DNA from: Pseudomonas wayambapalatensis
GTDB taxonomy: Bacteria; Pseudomonadota; Gammaproteobacteria; Pseudomonadales; Pseudomonadaceae
Reading direction: 5' to 3'
Length of the DNA stretch: 64,000 bases
NCBI GenBank assembly: GCA_014268975.2
Contig: CP077096.1
Span: 2,207,501-2,271,500 of the forward strand
Below, piece by piece: positions 1 through 11,405 of the stretch. Each line of letters opens with the position of its first letter. Position 1 is the first letter of the stretch. A program made the position numbers and the translations under genes. The notes under the pieces are model-generated. The model saw nothing but the letters and a program-made list of their open reading frames with translations. It had not been told where the DNA came from and did no database searches.

Positions 1-2736
<2,736 letters not shown>

Positions 2737-2867
2737 ATAACACCCAAGCAATTTGCTGTGCAGATTGCGGTGGTGAAGACGAAACAAACCGAAAGTTCGA
2801 AGCGACCCACAAAGATCACATATCCGAATTGGCTGGCGTGTCTGCAAAGACGCACTGGCAACCGAAT

Positions 2868-2985
2868 TTCTTGACGACCATAGAGCATTGGAACCACCTG
2901 ATCCCATCCCGAACTCAGCAGTGAAACGATGCATCGCCGATGGTAGTGTGGGGTTTCCCCATGTGAGAGTAGGTCATCGTCAAGA
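2868..2985 (+). rRNA. 5S ribosomal RNA
   Basis: The sequence has the 5S signature (CCATAGAGC...GGAACCACCTGATCCC...CGAACTCAG...GTGAAAC...GGTAGTGTGGGGTTTCCCC) and complementary ends CTTGACGA / TCGTCAAG that close helix I. It lies about 130 bases after the 23S 3' end, the usual spacing in Pseudomonas, with no tRNA in between. Boundaries are accurate to a few bases. Confidence 0.96.
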
Positions 2986-2995
2986 TTCATTTCGC

Positions 2996-3029
2996 AAAAC
3001 CCCTATCTGCGTGAGCAGGTAGGGGTTTT
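2996..3029 (+). terminator. rrn operon terminator
   Basis: A rho-independent hairpin starts 10 bases after the 5S gene: AAAACCCCTATCTGC pairs with GCAGGTAGGGGTTTT around a short loop, followed by a T-rich stretch. It ends the rRNA operon and also separates it from the convergent universal stress gene. Confidence 0.9.
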
Positions 3030-3078
3030 GTCTTTCTGGCTGTCCAATACAGCGACTGAAAAGCCGATCTGGATCGCA

Positions 3079-3948
3079 TCAGCCCCGCGCCAATTCGGCC
3101 AGGTGCGCCGTCGCTTCTTCGCTCTTGAGCACCAGTACATCCCCCTCAAGCGAATCAAGCACCACCTCGGCGGTATTGCCGATCAAGGCGCCAGATATCC
3201 CCGTGCGCGCCACGGTGCCGACGATGGTGACCACCGCATCGATCTGTTTCTCGGCATAGGGAATCAGTACATCGGCCGGCCCTTCGGCGACATGCAGGCG
3301 TTCTTCGCTGATATCGAACTCCGCCTGGAATGCCGAGCACGCTTCGCGGTAGCGTTTTTCGATGGTTTCGCTGAGCTGATACACAGGGTCTGACGCCGAG
3401 AGCATCGGCGAGGGATGAGCGCTGATGACGTGCAACTCGCCTTTGGCCAGTCTGGCGATCGCATAGCCATGGTCGATGATGCTGGCATGTAGTCGCCGAT
3501 GATCCCCGTCCTGATTCCCCACATCCACCGCCGCGAGGATCTTGCCGCCGGTCCAGGGCCGTTCGCTTTTGACCATCAGCACGGCGCAGGGGCATTGGCG
3601 CAAGAGTTTCCAGTCGCTGGGTGTAAGCAGTGCCTTGCGCAGCGGATTGTCCGGACGATGCTCCTTGATCACCAGTTCGCACCCTTCGGCTTGCTGCACA
3701 CTGACAATCGACTCGTGCAGCGTGTCATGCCAGGCCTGCTCATGGGTGACATTGTCGTAGCCATCATCATGCAGCTGGCTACTCAGCAGGCTGAGCAAGG
3801 CGCTGTGGTCCTGCTTCTTGTCGCACATCAGCAGATGCAGGCGTGCGCCGGTCACCCCGGCGATCAGCTTGGCCCGAGTCAAAGCCCGGCTGTGGGCGTG
3901 CTCGGGGTCGAGTACGACGAGGATGCTGCGAACGGCTTGCATGGGCAT
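3079..3948 (-). CDS. Tandem-domain universal stress protein
   Basis: This 289-residue protein contains two UspA domains in tandem. The N-terminal domain begins with the typical strand ILVVLDPE, and the second domain ends with the nucleotide-binding-type motif GTVARTGISGALIGNTAE followed by VLVLKSE. Such two-domain Usp proteins in Pseudomonas act in the cytoplasm in survival of energy stress and anoxia. I chose the ATG at 3948 because GGGAG lies 5 bases upstream; an in-frame ATG at 3942 is the alternative. A sequence close to the Anr/FNR consensus lies about 60 bases upstream (4009-4022), which fits anaerobic induction of this family. The gene points away from miaE and converges on the rRNA operon terminator. 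Confidence 0.9.
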   Translation of the reverse strand: MPMQAVRSILVVLDPEHAHSRALTRAKLIAGVTGARLHLLMCDKKQDHSALLSLLSSQLHDDGYDNVTHEQAWHDTLHESIVSVQQAEGCELVIKEHRPDNPLRKALLTPSDWKLLRQCPCAVLMVKSERPWTGGKILAAVDVGNQDGDHRRLHASIIDHGYAIARLAKGELHVISAHPSPMLSASDPVYQLSETIEKRYREACSAFQAEFDISEERLHVAEGPADVLIPYAEKQIDAVVTIVGTVARTGISGALIGNTAEVVLDSLEGDVLVLKSEEATAHLAELARG

Positions 3949-4008
3949 GACTCCCTTTGGATATGAAGACCAATGCCTGACTATAGTCGGCGGTCTGTGT
4001 CGCGCCGT

Positions 4009-4022
4009 TTGACGTGTATCAA
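4009..4022. promoter_or_regulatory. Candidate Anr/FNR box upstream of the universal stress gene
   Basis: TTGACGTGTATCAA differs from the Anr/FNR consensus TTGAT-N4-ATCAA at one position. It sits 60 bases upstream of the Usp start codon, a distance compatible with class II activation on the minus strand. Regulation by Anr is inferred, not shown. Confidence 0.55.
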
Positions 4023-4094
4023 GCATAGTCGCTGGCGATCGGCATCGCCCTCGGTATAATCCGCGCTCCTGTGATGTCACCCAGCTGTGAGCCT

Positions 4095-4712
4095 ATGTCC
4101 CTGACCCCTGAAATCGACGCCTTCCTTGGCTGCCCTACGCCTGACGCCTGGATCGAAGCGGCGCTCGCCGACCAGGAAACCCTGCTGATCGACCACAAGA
4201 ACTGCGAGTTCAAGGCCGCCAGCACTGCGCTCAGCCTGATCGCCAAGTACAACACCCATCTGGACTTGATCAACATGATGTCGCGCCTGGCCCGTGAGGA
4301 GCTGGTGCACCACGAACAGGTACTGCGCCTGATGAAACGTCGCGGCGTTCCCCTGCGACCTGTTTCGGCGGGACGTTATGCTTCGGGCCTGCGCCGCGTT
4401 GTGCGTGCCCACGAGCCGGTCAAGCTGGTCGATACCCTGGTAGTCGGTGCTTTTATCGAAGCGCGCAGCTGTGAGCGTTTCGCGGCGCTGGTGCCGCACC
4501 TGGATGAGGAGCTTGGTACCTTCTACCACGGCCTGCTCAAGAGTGAGGCACGTCATTACCAGGGCTACCTGAAACTGGCGCACCACTATGGTGAAGAAGC
4601 GGATATCGCGCGGGTGGTGGAGAAGGTGAGGGCAGTGGAGGCTGAGCTGATCAGCTCGCCAGACATGGAGATGCGCTTTCACAGCGGCATCCCGATGGCC
4701 CAGCCTGCCTGA
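4095..4712 (+). CDS. miaE: tRNA-(ms2io6A)-hydroxylase MiaE
   Basis: This 205-residue protein belongs to the MiaE family of carboxylate-bridged di-iron monooxygenases, which hydroxylate the isopentenyl group of ms2i6A37 in tRNA. The ferritin-like iron ligands are visible in AREELVHHEQVL (about residues 75-86) and in LLKSEARHYQGY (about 155-166). The length matches the family. The start at 4095 (MSLTPEID) is preferred over upstream in-frame ATG codons at 4071 because alignment to the family begins there. The gene is monocistronic in appearance and diverges from the universal stress gene. Confidence 0.93.
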   Translation: MSLTPEIDAFLGCPTPDAWIEAALADQETLLIDHKNCEFKAASTALSLIAKYNTHLDLINMMSRLAREELVHHEQVLRLMKRRGVPLRPVSAGRYASGLRRVVRAHEPVKLVDTLVVGAFIEARSCERFAALVPHLDEELGTFYHGLLKSEARHYQGYLKLAHHYGEEADIARVVEKVRAVEAELISSPDMEMRFHSGIPMAQPA

Positions 4713-4742
4713 GGGCGGCCGGGCCTGTGGAGGTGGGTCAGC

Positions 4743-5063
4743 TCACTGGCGACGGCCGAGCAGCAAGCCGACCACCAACCCGAATCCTGCGGAGATCGCG
4801 ACGGTCTGCCACGGGTGGCCACCAATATATTCCTGCGTGGCATCTACCACCGGCTGTGCCTTCTGCCCCAGACGACTGGTGGCCTGGCGAGCCTGGCGCA
4901 GCTTCAGGCCGAGCTGGGCGCGCAAGGTGTCGGCTTCTTCGCCCACCAGTGAAGCGCTATCGTCGAGGAGCTTTTCGGACTCCTCGATCAAGGCCTGCAG
5001 CTCGCTGAACACCTGGTCCTTGATCTGATCGCTATCGGCTGTTGCGGTGGATTTCCTGGCCAT
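4743..5063 (-). CDS. DUF883 family membrane-associated protein (ElaB/YqjD type)
   Basis: The product has 106 residues. Its first 70 form a charged alpha-helical region, and the C-terminus carries the hallmark of the DUF883 family: a GGHPWQTVAI segment leading into one transmembrane helix (about residues 83-102) and a terminal GRRQ. Relatives such as ElaB and YqjD of E. coli are inner-membrane-anchored, ribosome-associated proteins made in stationary phase. The ATG at 5063 has GAGGA about 7 bases upstream; the longer upstream reading frame has no signal. It is divergent from the small gene at 5192. Confidence 0.9.
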   Translation of the reverse strand: MARKSTATADSDQIKDQVFSELQALIEESEKLLDDSASLVGEEADTLRAQLGLKLRQARQATSRLGQKAQPVVDATQEYIGGHPWQTVAISAGFGLVVGLLLGRRQ

Positions 5064-5191
5064 GAACACGTCCTCGTAGGTGGATTGACTTGTACAGTGG
5101 ATAACGGCGTGCGTCGAAAGTTGCAACGGCATACCGGCGGCTCGCCGCTACAGTGTAAGATAGCGCTCATTTTCAAGCGGCAGGAAAGACC

Positions 5192-5455
5192 ATGAGTTTC
5201 AATCTGGCCAATAGAGACTTCGCCGAACGTGCACAGATCGAGGCGGAAAAATCACGACTGTTCCAGTTTTGGCAGAACAATCTCGGCAAGGCCAAGGGCG
5301 AGGCGGCCCGCATGATCGCCGAGAAGCCTCGACGCAAGGGCAAGTGGGCCGAATGGGTCCGTGCCGAGCTGGAGGGTATGTCGCCTCCGGAGTTCGCCGA
5401 CATGGTGCGCAGCGAAGTCAACAGGATGATGGCGGCGGCCAGCGCCAACCGTTGA
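5192..5455 (+). CDS. Conserved hypothetical small protein
   Basis: An 87-residue basic protein with no signal peptide or membrane segment. It is rich in Arg, Lys, Glu and Ala and predicted to be mostly helical (for example RDFAERAQIEAEKSRLF). A purine-rich ribosome site (CAGGAAAG) lies just before the ATG. I recall no characterised family; the sequence looks like a small protein conserved within Pseudomonas. The coding potential is supported by codon use and by its tight fit between two divergent neighbours. Confidence 0.75.
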   Translation: MSFNLANRDFAERAQIEAEKSRLFQFWQNNLGKAKGEAARMIAEKPRRKGKWAEWVRAELEGMSPPEFADMVRSEVNRMMAAASANR

Positions 5456-5458
5456 TCC

Positions 5459-5947
5459 TCACCAGCCAGCACGCCCAGGCTGCGGTAAATCGAGCTTGCC
5501 TTTATCGGTGAAACGCACCGTGCCCAGCGGCCCACCGGCCAGCTTCCCGCGCAACACATAGGGCAATCCTTGTAGCGACTGGGTCTGGCTCAGGCCGTAC
5601 GCCTGACGCAGGAACGAAAACGCGGTGATACTCACCGGGACCACGATCACCGCCTCGTCATATCGGCCGATATGCCCACGCTGGTCACTGACACCTGCTG
5701 CCAGCGGTTGATCGTTCACCTCCAGGTTCAGTGCAATACCGTTGAAGTCCACCGGCGTCTCGTTGGGGTTCTGCACGCGTATCTTCACGGCCATGCGCAA
5801 CTCCAGGTCCTGTCCGGGCAGGGGCTCGATGCCTATGACATTGATGTTCAGCGGATCGCGGTTGTGCAGCAGCGCACAGGCATTGAGCGCCAGGGCCAGC
5901 AGCAGGGCCAGGCAAAGTCGGGCGGTGTTGCGCAAGCAGATGGTCAT
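5459..5947 (-). CDS. LEA type 2 / WHy-domain lipoprotein
   Basis: This 162-residue protein starts with a lipoprotein signal peptide ending in the lipobox LALNAC, so the mature protein begins at Cys (about residue 24) and is probably anchored to the outer membrane. The remainder matches the LEA_2/WHy (water stress and hypersensitive response) fold: GIEPLPGQDLELRMAVKIRV followed by QNPNETPVDFNGIAL. The role in bacteria is unknown, with desiccation or envelope protection suggested. I chose the ATG at 5947 because the signal peptide starts there. It converges on the small gene ending at 5455, with only 3 bases between them. Confidence 0.85.
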   Translation of the reverse strand: MTICLRNTARLCLALLLALALNACALLHNRDPLNINVIGIEPLPGQDLELRMAVKIRVQNPNETPVDFNGIALNLEVNDQPLAAGVSDQRGHIGRYDEAVIVVPVSITAFSFLRQAYGLSQTQSLQGLPYVLRGKLAGGPLGTVRFTDKGKLDLPQPGRAGW

Positions 5948-6132
5948 CGCAAGGGCCTTGGCTGGAGACGGCCTTTGAGTGTGGCAAATACGTCCCATCG
6001 TTGAAACCCTCGCTATCGGCCTGAAGGAAACATCGCGAATCAACTCCATTGGTTTTCATGCTTTTGTCGCGAACCTGAAGCGCCTTAGGCTATCCAACGC
6101 TTGGGCGCGATTTTTCGTACCGGAGATGAAGG

Positions 6133-6453
6133 ATGAAACCTACACTGCCTTTCCTGGCCATCAGCCTGCTGCTGTGCCTTCCCGCTCACGCGGCACCCGT
6201 GCAGATGCCCTTGCTTGCTGCCAGCGACCGCAATAACCCCTACAACAGCCCAATTCAGCGCGCCAACCCCAACAGCCGCCAAGGCAGTGTGCCAGCGACG
6301 CCGCCGGTGCGCGGCCCCTCGACCCAGCCCATTGTGCGGCCACCGACGCTGGACAACCGCGGCATCGGCAACGGTGACAACCTGCGCCGTCAACAACAGA
6401 CCCCGAACCTGGAACCCACTCGGCCACCGCGCGACTCACAACGTGCGCCCTGA
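6133..6453 (+). CDS. Small exported Pro/Asn-rich protein
   Basis: The product has 106 residues with a clear Sec signal peptide (MKPTLPFLAISLLLCLPAHA, cleavage after AHA). The mature part is low-complexity, rich in Pro, Asn, Arg and Gln (for example NNPYNSPIQRANPNSRQG), with no recognisable fold and no cysteines. GGAG-like purines precede the ATG. It lies 25 bases upstream of the sugar dehydrogenase gene and may be co-transcribed with it. Function unknown. Confidence 0.75.
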   Translation: MKPTLPFLAISLLLCLPAHAAPVQMPLLAASDRNNPYNSPIQRANPNSRQGSVPATPPVRGPSTQPIVRPPTLDNRGIGNGDNLRRQQQTPNLEPTRPPRDSQRAP

Positions 6454-6478
6454 GCCTCTTGATTGGAAGGATCCCTGC

Positions 6479-7627
6479 ATGACGCCACGTATCTGGATGA
6501 CCACCCTGGTTGCTGCCGCACTGTTCCCGTTATTGGCACAGGCTGCCGACGACAAGCAGTTTGCGAGCGAAGAAGGGCAATTGACCGTCAGTACCGTCGC
6601 CGATGGTCTGGCCTACCCGTGGGCTCTGGCATTCCTGCCGGGGGGCAAGGATATGCTGGTCACCGAGCGCACGGGTAACCTGCGCATCGTTGGTGCCGAA
6701 GGCAAGGTCGGGCCGCCGCTGTCAGGGGTGCCCAAGGTCTGGGCGCAAGGGCAGGGCGGCCTGCTGGACGTGGTGCTTTCGCCGGAGTTCGCCAAGGATC
6801 GCACGGTCTATCTGTCGTATGCCGAGGAAGGCGCGGACGGCAAGGCGGGGACGGCGGTCGGACGTGGCCAGCTGTCGCAGGATCGCGCGCGTCTGGAAAA
6901 TTTCACCGTGATCTTCCGCCAGCAACCCAAGCTGTCCGAGGGTAACCACTTTGGCTCGCGCCTGGTGTTCGACCGCGAGGGCTATCTGTTCATTGCCTTG
7001 GGCGAGAACAATCAGCGCCCCACCGCCCAGGACCTGGACAAGTTACAGGGCAAGCTGGTCCGCATCCTGCCCGATGGCGAGGTGCCCAAGGACAATCCCT
7101 TCGTCGGCCAGAAGAATGTGCGCCCGGAAATCTGGTCGTACGGGCACCGCAACCAGCAGGGCGCGGCGCTCAACCCCTGGACAGGCAAGCTCTGGACCCA
7201 CGAGCACGGCCCGCGCGGCGGCGATGAGATCAATATCCCCGAGGCAGGCAAGAACTACGGTTGGCCGATCGCGACCCATGGCATCAACTACTCGCTGCTG
7301 CCGATCCCCGAAGCCAAGGGCAAGCATGTAGAGGGTATGGAAGATCCGCACCATGTGTGGGAGAAGTCCCCAGGCATCAGTGGCATGGCCTTCTACGACA
7401 GCCCGACCTTCAAGGCCTGGGATCACAACCTGTTCATCGGTGCGTTGGCCACTCAGGAGCTGATTCGCCTGCAACTCGATGGTGACAAGATCGTCCATGA
7501 AGAACGGTTGTTGGGGGAACTCAATGCGCGTATTCGCGATGTGCGGGTGGGGCCGGACGGCTACCTGTACGTGCTGACTGACGCCAAGGACGGGGCGCTG
7601 CTGAAGGTGGGCCTGCGCGAGGGTTGA
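6479..7627 (+). CDS. PQQ-dependent aldose sugar dehydrogenase (soluble GDH / YliI type)
   Basis: This 382-residue protein has a Sec signal peptide (cleavage after AQA) and the six-bladed beta-propeller of the soluble glucose dehydrogenase/YliI family. Seen in the sequence are LAYPWALAFLPGGKDMLVTERTG near the N-terminus, GNHFGSRLVFDREGYLFI, YGHRNQQGAALNP, and HEHGPRGGDEIN, which supplies PQQ and calcium contacts in this family. It should act in the periplasm, oxidising aldoses and passing electrons to the respiratory chain. The ATG at 6479 follows a GGAAGGA ribosome site. The substrate cannot be told from sequence. Confidence 0.9.
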   Translation: MTPRIWMTTLVAAALFPLLAQAADDKQFASEEGQLTVSTVADGLAYPWALAFLPGGKDMLVTERTGNLRIVGAEGKVGPPLSGVPKVWAQGQGGLLDVVLSPEFAKDRTVYLSYAEEGADGKAGTAVGRGQLSQDRARLENFTVIFRQQPKLSEGNHFGSRLVFDREGYLFIALGENNQRPTAQDLDKLQGKLVRILPDGEVPKDNPFVGQKNVRPEIWSYGHRNQQGAALNPWTGKLWTHEHGPRGGDEINIPEAGKNYGWPIATHGINYSLLPIPEAKGKHVEGMEDPHHVWEKSPGISGMAFYDSPTFKAWDHNLFIGALATQELIRLQLDGDKIVHEERLLGELNARIRDVRVGPDGYLYVLTDAKDGALLKVGLREG

Positions 7628-7681
7628 TGGCGGATCCGGGAAACCCCCATTACCATGGCGTTTTGCCTGCGATCCAACGCC

Positions 7682-8782
7682 ATGACGCCCTACGCCCTTT
7701 ATCAGCAAGCCATCGAGCAGCAAGGCTTTGCCGCCGACCCTGCGCAGGCCGAGGCCGTTGCCGCCCTGCAGCAGTGCTTCGAGGCGCTGGAGCAGGGGCG
7801 CGGCGGTCAGGGCTTCTATCTATGGGGGCCGGTCGGGCGCGGCAAGACCTGGTTGATGGATCAGTTCCAGCAGTGCCTTGCGGTTCCTTCCCGGCGACAG
7901 CATTTTCATCACTTCATGGCCTGGGTGCACCAACGCCTGTTTCTGCTGGCTGGCACCGCCGATCCACTGCACGCGCTGGCCCGGGAGCTGGCCAGGGATA
8001 TTCGCGTACTGTGCTTCGATGAGCTGTTTGTCAGCGATATTGGCGACGCGATCATCCTCGGTCGCCTGTTTCAGGTGCTGTTCGACCAGGGCGTGGTCAT
8101 CGTCGCTACGTCCAACCAGCCGCCCGATCAGCTGTACCTCGACGGGTTCAATCGTGAGCGCTTCTTGCCGGCCATCGCCGCGATCCAGCGGCACATGCAG
8201 GTCATCTCCGTGGCCGGCGAGCAGGACCACCGCCTGCACCCTGGCGAACAGCGTCAGCGTTTCTGGATTGCCGAGGCGGGCAAGCCCAGCGCATTGGCCG
8301 AGGTATTCCGGCAACTGAGCGCGGATGACCCCGGCACCGACCAGCCGTTGCAGGTCGGTTCGCGGCAGATCCAAGTGATTCGCCGCAGCGAGCAGGTGAT
8401 CTGGTGCCACTTCGCCGACCTGTGCGAGCAACCGCTGGCGGCGACTGAGTTCATGGCCCTGTGCGACCGCTATACGGCCATCCTGCTGGAGGGGCTGCCT
8501 GCACTGGGCGGGGTGCAACGTGCCGGGCGCATCGCCCGCGGAACCGAGGACGGCGCCCAGCGTGTAGTGGCCGGCGATCGCCAGCTACCGGCGCTGTCGC
8601 CCCGCGATGACAGTGTGCGGCGCTTCATCGCGTTGGTCGACGAATGCTACGACCGTCGGGTCGCCTTGTACCTGGAAGCCGAGGTCGCGCTCGAAGCGCT
8701 CTACACTCAAGGGTATCTGGCGTTCCCGTTCAGGCGGACCCTGAGCCGGCTGCGGGAGATGCAACTGCAACGCTTCGCCTGA
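7682..8782 (+). CDS. ZapE / AFG1-like ATPase paralogue
   Basis: This 366-residue AAA-type ATPase has a Walker A motif GPVGRGKT (about residue 42), Walker B VLCFDELF, and the family segment HFHHFMAWVHQRL. The ZapE/AFG1 family contains E. coli ZapE, a Z-ring-associated ATPase, and mitochondrial Afg1. Many pseudomonads carry the canonical zapE elsewhere (near petA), so this is probably a second copy, and I leave the symbol empty. The ATG at 7682 is preferred; a second ATG lies 27 bases upstream in frame. The gene ends 11 bases before the DinB gene, so the two probably form an operon. Confidence 0.85.
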   Translation: MTPYALYQQAIEQQGFAADPAQAEAVAALQQCFEALEQGRGGQGFYLWGPVGRGKTWLMDQFQQCLAVPSRRQHFHHFMAWVHQRLFLLAGTADPLHALARELARDIRVLCFDELFVSDIGDAIILGRLFQVLFDQGVVIVATSNQPPDQLYLDGFNRERFLPAIAAIQRHMQVISVAGEQDHRLHPGEQRQRFWIAEAGKPSALAEVFRQLSADDPGTDQPLQVGSRQIQVIRRSEQVIWCHFADLCEQPLAATEFMALCDRYTAILLEGLPALGGVQRAGRIARGTEDGAQRVVAGDRQLPALSPRDDSVRRFIALVDECYDRRVALYLEAEVALEALYTQGYLAFPFRRTLSRLREMQLQRFA

Positions 8783-8793
8783 AGGAGCCGACC

Positions 8794-9375
8794 ATGGAGC
8801 TGCTGTCGCACCATCTGCTGACCCAGGCCTACAACAACGGCTGGGCCAACCATCGCCTGTACAAGGCATGCCTGCAACTGACCCACGACGAGTTCGTCGC
8901 CCCCCGTTGCAGCTTCTTTCCTTCGATCAAGGCCACGCTCAATCACCTGCTGACGGTGGACTGGTTCTACCTCAATGCCCTGGAGTGCGAGCAGCGCGGC
9001 GAAGCCCCCGAGGCCGATGGCGAGCGCTTCTTCGAGCCTGAGCAGCCGTTTGCCACCTGTACCGACCTGCATGCCCAGCAGGCCCAGGCCGACCAGCGAC
9101 TGATCGCGTATTGCCGGCTGTTGCGTGACGACCAGTTGCGGCGCTATGTGAGTATCGTGCGGGCTGACCGGGTCCAGCGCGAGCAGCGCCTGCGCCTGCT
9201 CTCGCACCTGTTCGAACACCAGATCCATCACCGCGGGCAGGTGCATGCGATGCTCAGCGACACCTCGGTGCGCCCGCCGCAGCTGGACGAATTCTTCTGC
9301 GAGGAGGAAGCGCCCCTGCGCGCGGATGATTTTGCCGAACTGGGGTGGAGCGAAGGGCAGGTCTGGAGGGCGTGA
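8794..9375 (+). CDS. DinB family protein
   Basis: The product has 193 residues and the DinB four-helix fold. The three metal-binding histidines of the family are visible: the first in LNHLLTVDWF (about residue 49) and the last two in LFEHQIHHRGQVHAML (about residues 143-152). The start at 8794 has AAGGAG 8 bases upstream; the longer frame overlaps zapE-like coding sequence and is not used. Members are metal-dependent hydrolases or thiol transferases of mostly unknown substrate. It follows the ZapE-like gene closely and is likely co-transcribed. Confidence 0.88.
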   Translation: MELLSHHLLTQAYNNGWANHRLYKACLQLTHDEFVAPRCSFFPSIKATLNHLLTVDWFYLNALECEQRGEAPEADGERFFEPEQPFATCTDLHAQQAQADQRLIAYCRLLRDDQLRRYVSIVRADRVQREQRLRLLSHLFEHQIHHRGQVHAMLSDTSVRPPQLDEFFCEEEAPLRADDFAELGWSEGQVWRA

Positions 9376-9453
9376 CAGCTTCGTTCACAGAGTCTGTTCA
9401 GGAGCGGCCTTGTGGCCGTAAAAGACCGCTCCCAGCCTGCAGCAAGGCGAGTG

Positions 9454-10452
9454 CTACTGCTGCAACCAGTTGATCAAGGCTTTGTGGAACACCTCAGGTT
9501 CCTCGATCTGCGGGGCATGCCCCATGCCTTCGAAGGTGACCAGTTGCCCTTGGGGGATCAGCTTGGTCACCTGCGGTCCGAGCACTGCGTATTTGCCCAG
9601 GCGTGCCTTGACCTCTGGCGGGGCAATGTCGCTGCCGATGGCGGTGGTGTCTTTGTCGCCGATCAGCAACAGCGTCGGCATCTTCAGGTCCTTGAACTCG
9701 TAGACCACCGGCTGGGTGAAGATCATGTCGTAGATCAGCGCCGAGTTCCACGCCACCGCTTCGTGCCCAGGCCCTTTGTTCAGGCCTACCAGCATCTGCA
9801 CCCAGCGCTCGTATTCCGGCTTCCAGCGCCCGGCGTAGTAGGTGTTGCGCTCGTAGTTGCGCACCCCTTCGGCATCGAGCTTGAGTTCACGCTGATACCA
9901 TTGATCGACACTGCGATAGGGCACGCCCAGGGCTTTCCAGTCCTCCAGGCCGATCGGATTGACCATGGCCAGGCGCTCCACCTGCTGTGGGTACATCAGC
10001 GCATAGCGGGTGGCGAGCATGCCACCGGTGGAGTGGCCCAGCACGCTGACCTTGTCGATGCCAAGCTGTTGGAGCAGTGCATGGGTGTTGTCGGCCAGTT
10101 GCTGGAAGCTGTATTGGTAATGCTCGGGCTTGCTCGAGGTGCAGAAGCCGACCTGGTCCGGGGCGATGACCCGGTAGCCGGCTTTGCTCAGGGCCTCGAT
10201 GGTGGTTTCCCAGGTGGCGGCGCAGAAGTTCTTGCCATGCATCAGCACCACGCTGCGACCATTGGCCTGGCCCTGCGCAGGGACGTCCATGTAGCCCATC
10301 TGCAGGGTCTGGCCCTGTGAGGTGAAGGCGAAGTGCTGGAGTGGGTGAGGGTAGGTGAAACCTTCGAGCTGTCTGCCATAGGTGGGCGACTCGGCGGCGA
10401 TGGCCGAGCTGCCGACGAGGCAGGCCAGGGCCAGGGCGGTTGCGCGCAGCAT
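9454..10452 (-). CDS. Exported alpha/beta hydrolase
   Basis: A 332-residue alpha/beta-hydrolase-fold protein with a Sec signal peptide (cleavage after AIA, about residue 19). The oxyanion segment VVLMHGKNF, nucleophile elbow GHSTGG (Ser about 143), acid in LLIGDKDTT and catalytic His in EGMGHAPQIEEP are all present, so it should be catalytically active. The closest family resemblance is to epoxide-hydrolase-like or lactonase-like periplasmic hydrolases; the substrate is unknown. It is isolated on the minus strand, and a hairpin rich in GGCC lies just downstream (about 9401-9437). Confidence 0.88.
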   Translation of the reverse strand: MLRATALALACLVGSSAIAAESPTYGRQLEGFTYPHPLQHFAFTSQGQTLQMGYMDVPAQGQANGRSVVLMHGKNFCAATWETTIEALSKAGYRVIAPDQVGFCTSSKPEHYQYSFQQLADNTHALLQQLGIDKVSVLGHSTGGMLATRYALMYPQQVERLAMVNPIGLEDWKALGVPYRSVDQWYQRELKLDAEGVRNYERNTYYAGRWKPEYERWVQMLVGLNKGPGHEAVAWNSALIYDMIFTQPVVYEFKDLKMPTLLLIGDKDTTAIGSDIAPPEVKARLGKYAVLGPQVTKLIPQGQLVTFEGMGHAPQIEEPEVFHKALINWLQQ

Positions 10453-10527
10453 CGGGGTACTCCGTGTAGGTTCAAGTAGGAAAAGGCGACTGTAGCAGTC
10501 AGTTGACCTTCGGAACCGTGAAAGGTG

Positions 10528-10965
10528 TTACCCGCTGTGAAACCAGCCCAGGGTGATCATCGCGACCACCAGGTAGCGCCCGGCCTTGGCCAGGGTGACC
10601 AGCAACAGGAAGCGCCAGAACGGCTCGCGCATGATCCCGGCGATCAGGGTCAAGGGATCACCGATCACGGGCATCCAGCTCAACAGCAGCGACCACTGGC
10701 CCCAGCGCTGGTAGCGCCGTTGTGCACTTTGCAGCTGACTGGCGCTGAACGGAAACCAGCGTTTGTCACGAAAGCGCTCGATCGCTCGGCCCAGCAGCCA
10801 GTTGACCAGCGAACCGAGCACGTTGCCCAGGGTCGCAATCAGCAACAGCACAAGCCAGGCGTCGGGGTCGCGCAGGAGCAAACCGACCAGCACCGCCTCG
10901 GACTGCAGCGGCAGCAGGGTGGCTGCGCCAAAGGCGCTGAGAAACAGCGCCCAGAGACTGAGCAT
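10528..10965 (-). CDS. YqaA-family (VTT/DedA-like) membrane protein
   Basis: This 145-residue inner-membrane protein has four predicted transmembrane segments and the YqaA/DedA family features SEAVLVGLL near the N-terminus and LLSWMPVIGDPLTLIAGIM in the second half. DedA-superfamily proteins are linked to lipid or small-ion transport. Its ATG shares its A with the stop codon of the DUF411 gene (TGATG), which implies translational coupling. It is the last gene of the copper operon. Whether it has a copper role is unknown; it may simply be carried by the operon. Confidence 0.88.
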   Translation of the reverse strand: MLSLWALFLSAFGAATLLPLQSEAVLVGLLLRDPDAWLVLLLIATLGNVLGSLVNWLLGRAIERFRDKRWFPFSASQLQSAQRRYQRWGQWSLLLSWMPVIGDPLTLIAGIMREPFWRFLLLVTLAKAGRYLVVAMITLGWFHSG

Positions 10966-11393
10966 CAGTATTCGGCGACCACAGTGTCCTGGCCGTCCCG
11001 GGTCAGGCCGATGACCTGATAGGCATCCTTGTGGTCGCCCATTTCCATGCCGGGCGAGCCCATGGGCATACCCGGCACGGCCAGCCCCTTGAGATCGCTG
11101 CGTTTGGCCAGCAGGCGCACCTGTTCGGCGGGCACATGCCCTTCGACGAACTTGCCGTCGATCACGCCGGTGTGGCAAGACGCCAGGCGTGGTGCGACGC
11201 TCAGGCGCTGCTTGACCGCGCTCATGTTCGGCTCGACATGGTCGTTGACCGTGAAACCGTTGTCGCGCAGATGGCTGATCCACTGTTTGCAGCAGCCGCA
11301 GTTGGGGTCGCGGTAGACATCAATGACCTCGGCGGCCTGGGCCAGGCCACTGATGGCCAGCAGTCCAAAGGCCATCAGGTGTTTGCGTAGCAT
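10965..11393 (-). CDS. DUF411 periplasmic metal-binding protein
   Basis: The product is 142 residues with a signal peptide (cleavage after AQA). The mature domain opens with the DUF411 signature VYRDPNCGCCKQWISHL, whose CGCC is a likely copper-binding or redox site. A Met-rich loop (MPMGSPGMEMGDH, about residues 109-121) is also typical of periplasmic copper proteins. DUF411 genes are commonly linked to copper resistance genes, as here, where it lies 12 bases after copB. It is the third gene of the copA-copB-DUF411-yqaA operon. Confidence 0.9.
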   Translation of the reverse strand: MLRKHLMAFGLLAISGLAQAAEVIDVYRDPNCGCCKQWISHLRDNGFTVNDHVEPNMSAVKQRLSVAPRLASCHTGVIDGKFVEGHVPAEQVRLLAKRSDLKGLAVPGMPMGSPGMEMGDHKDAYQVIGLTRDGQDTVVAEY

Positions 11394-11405
11394 GGTCGAA
11401 CTCCT

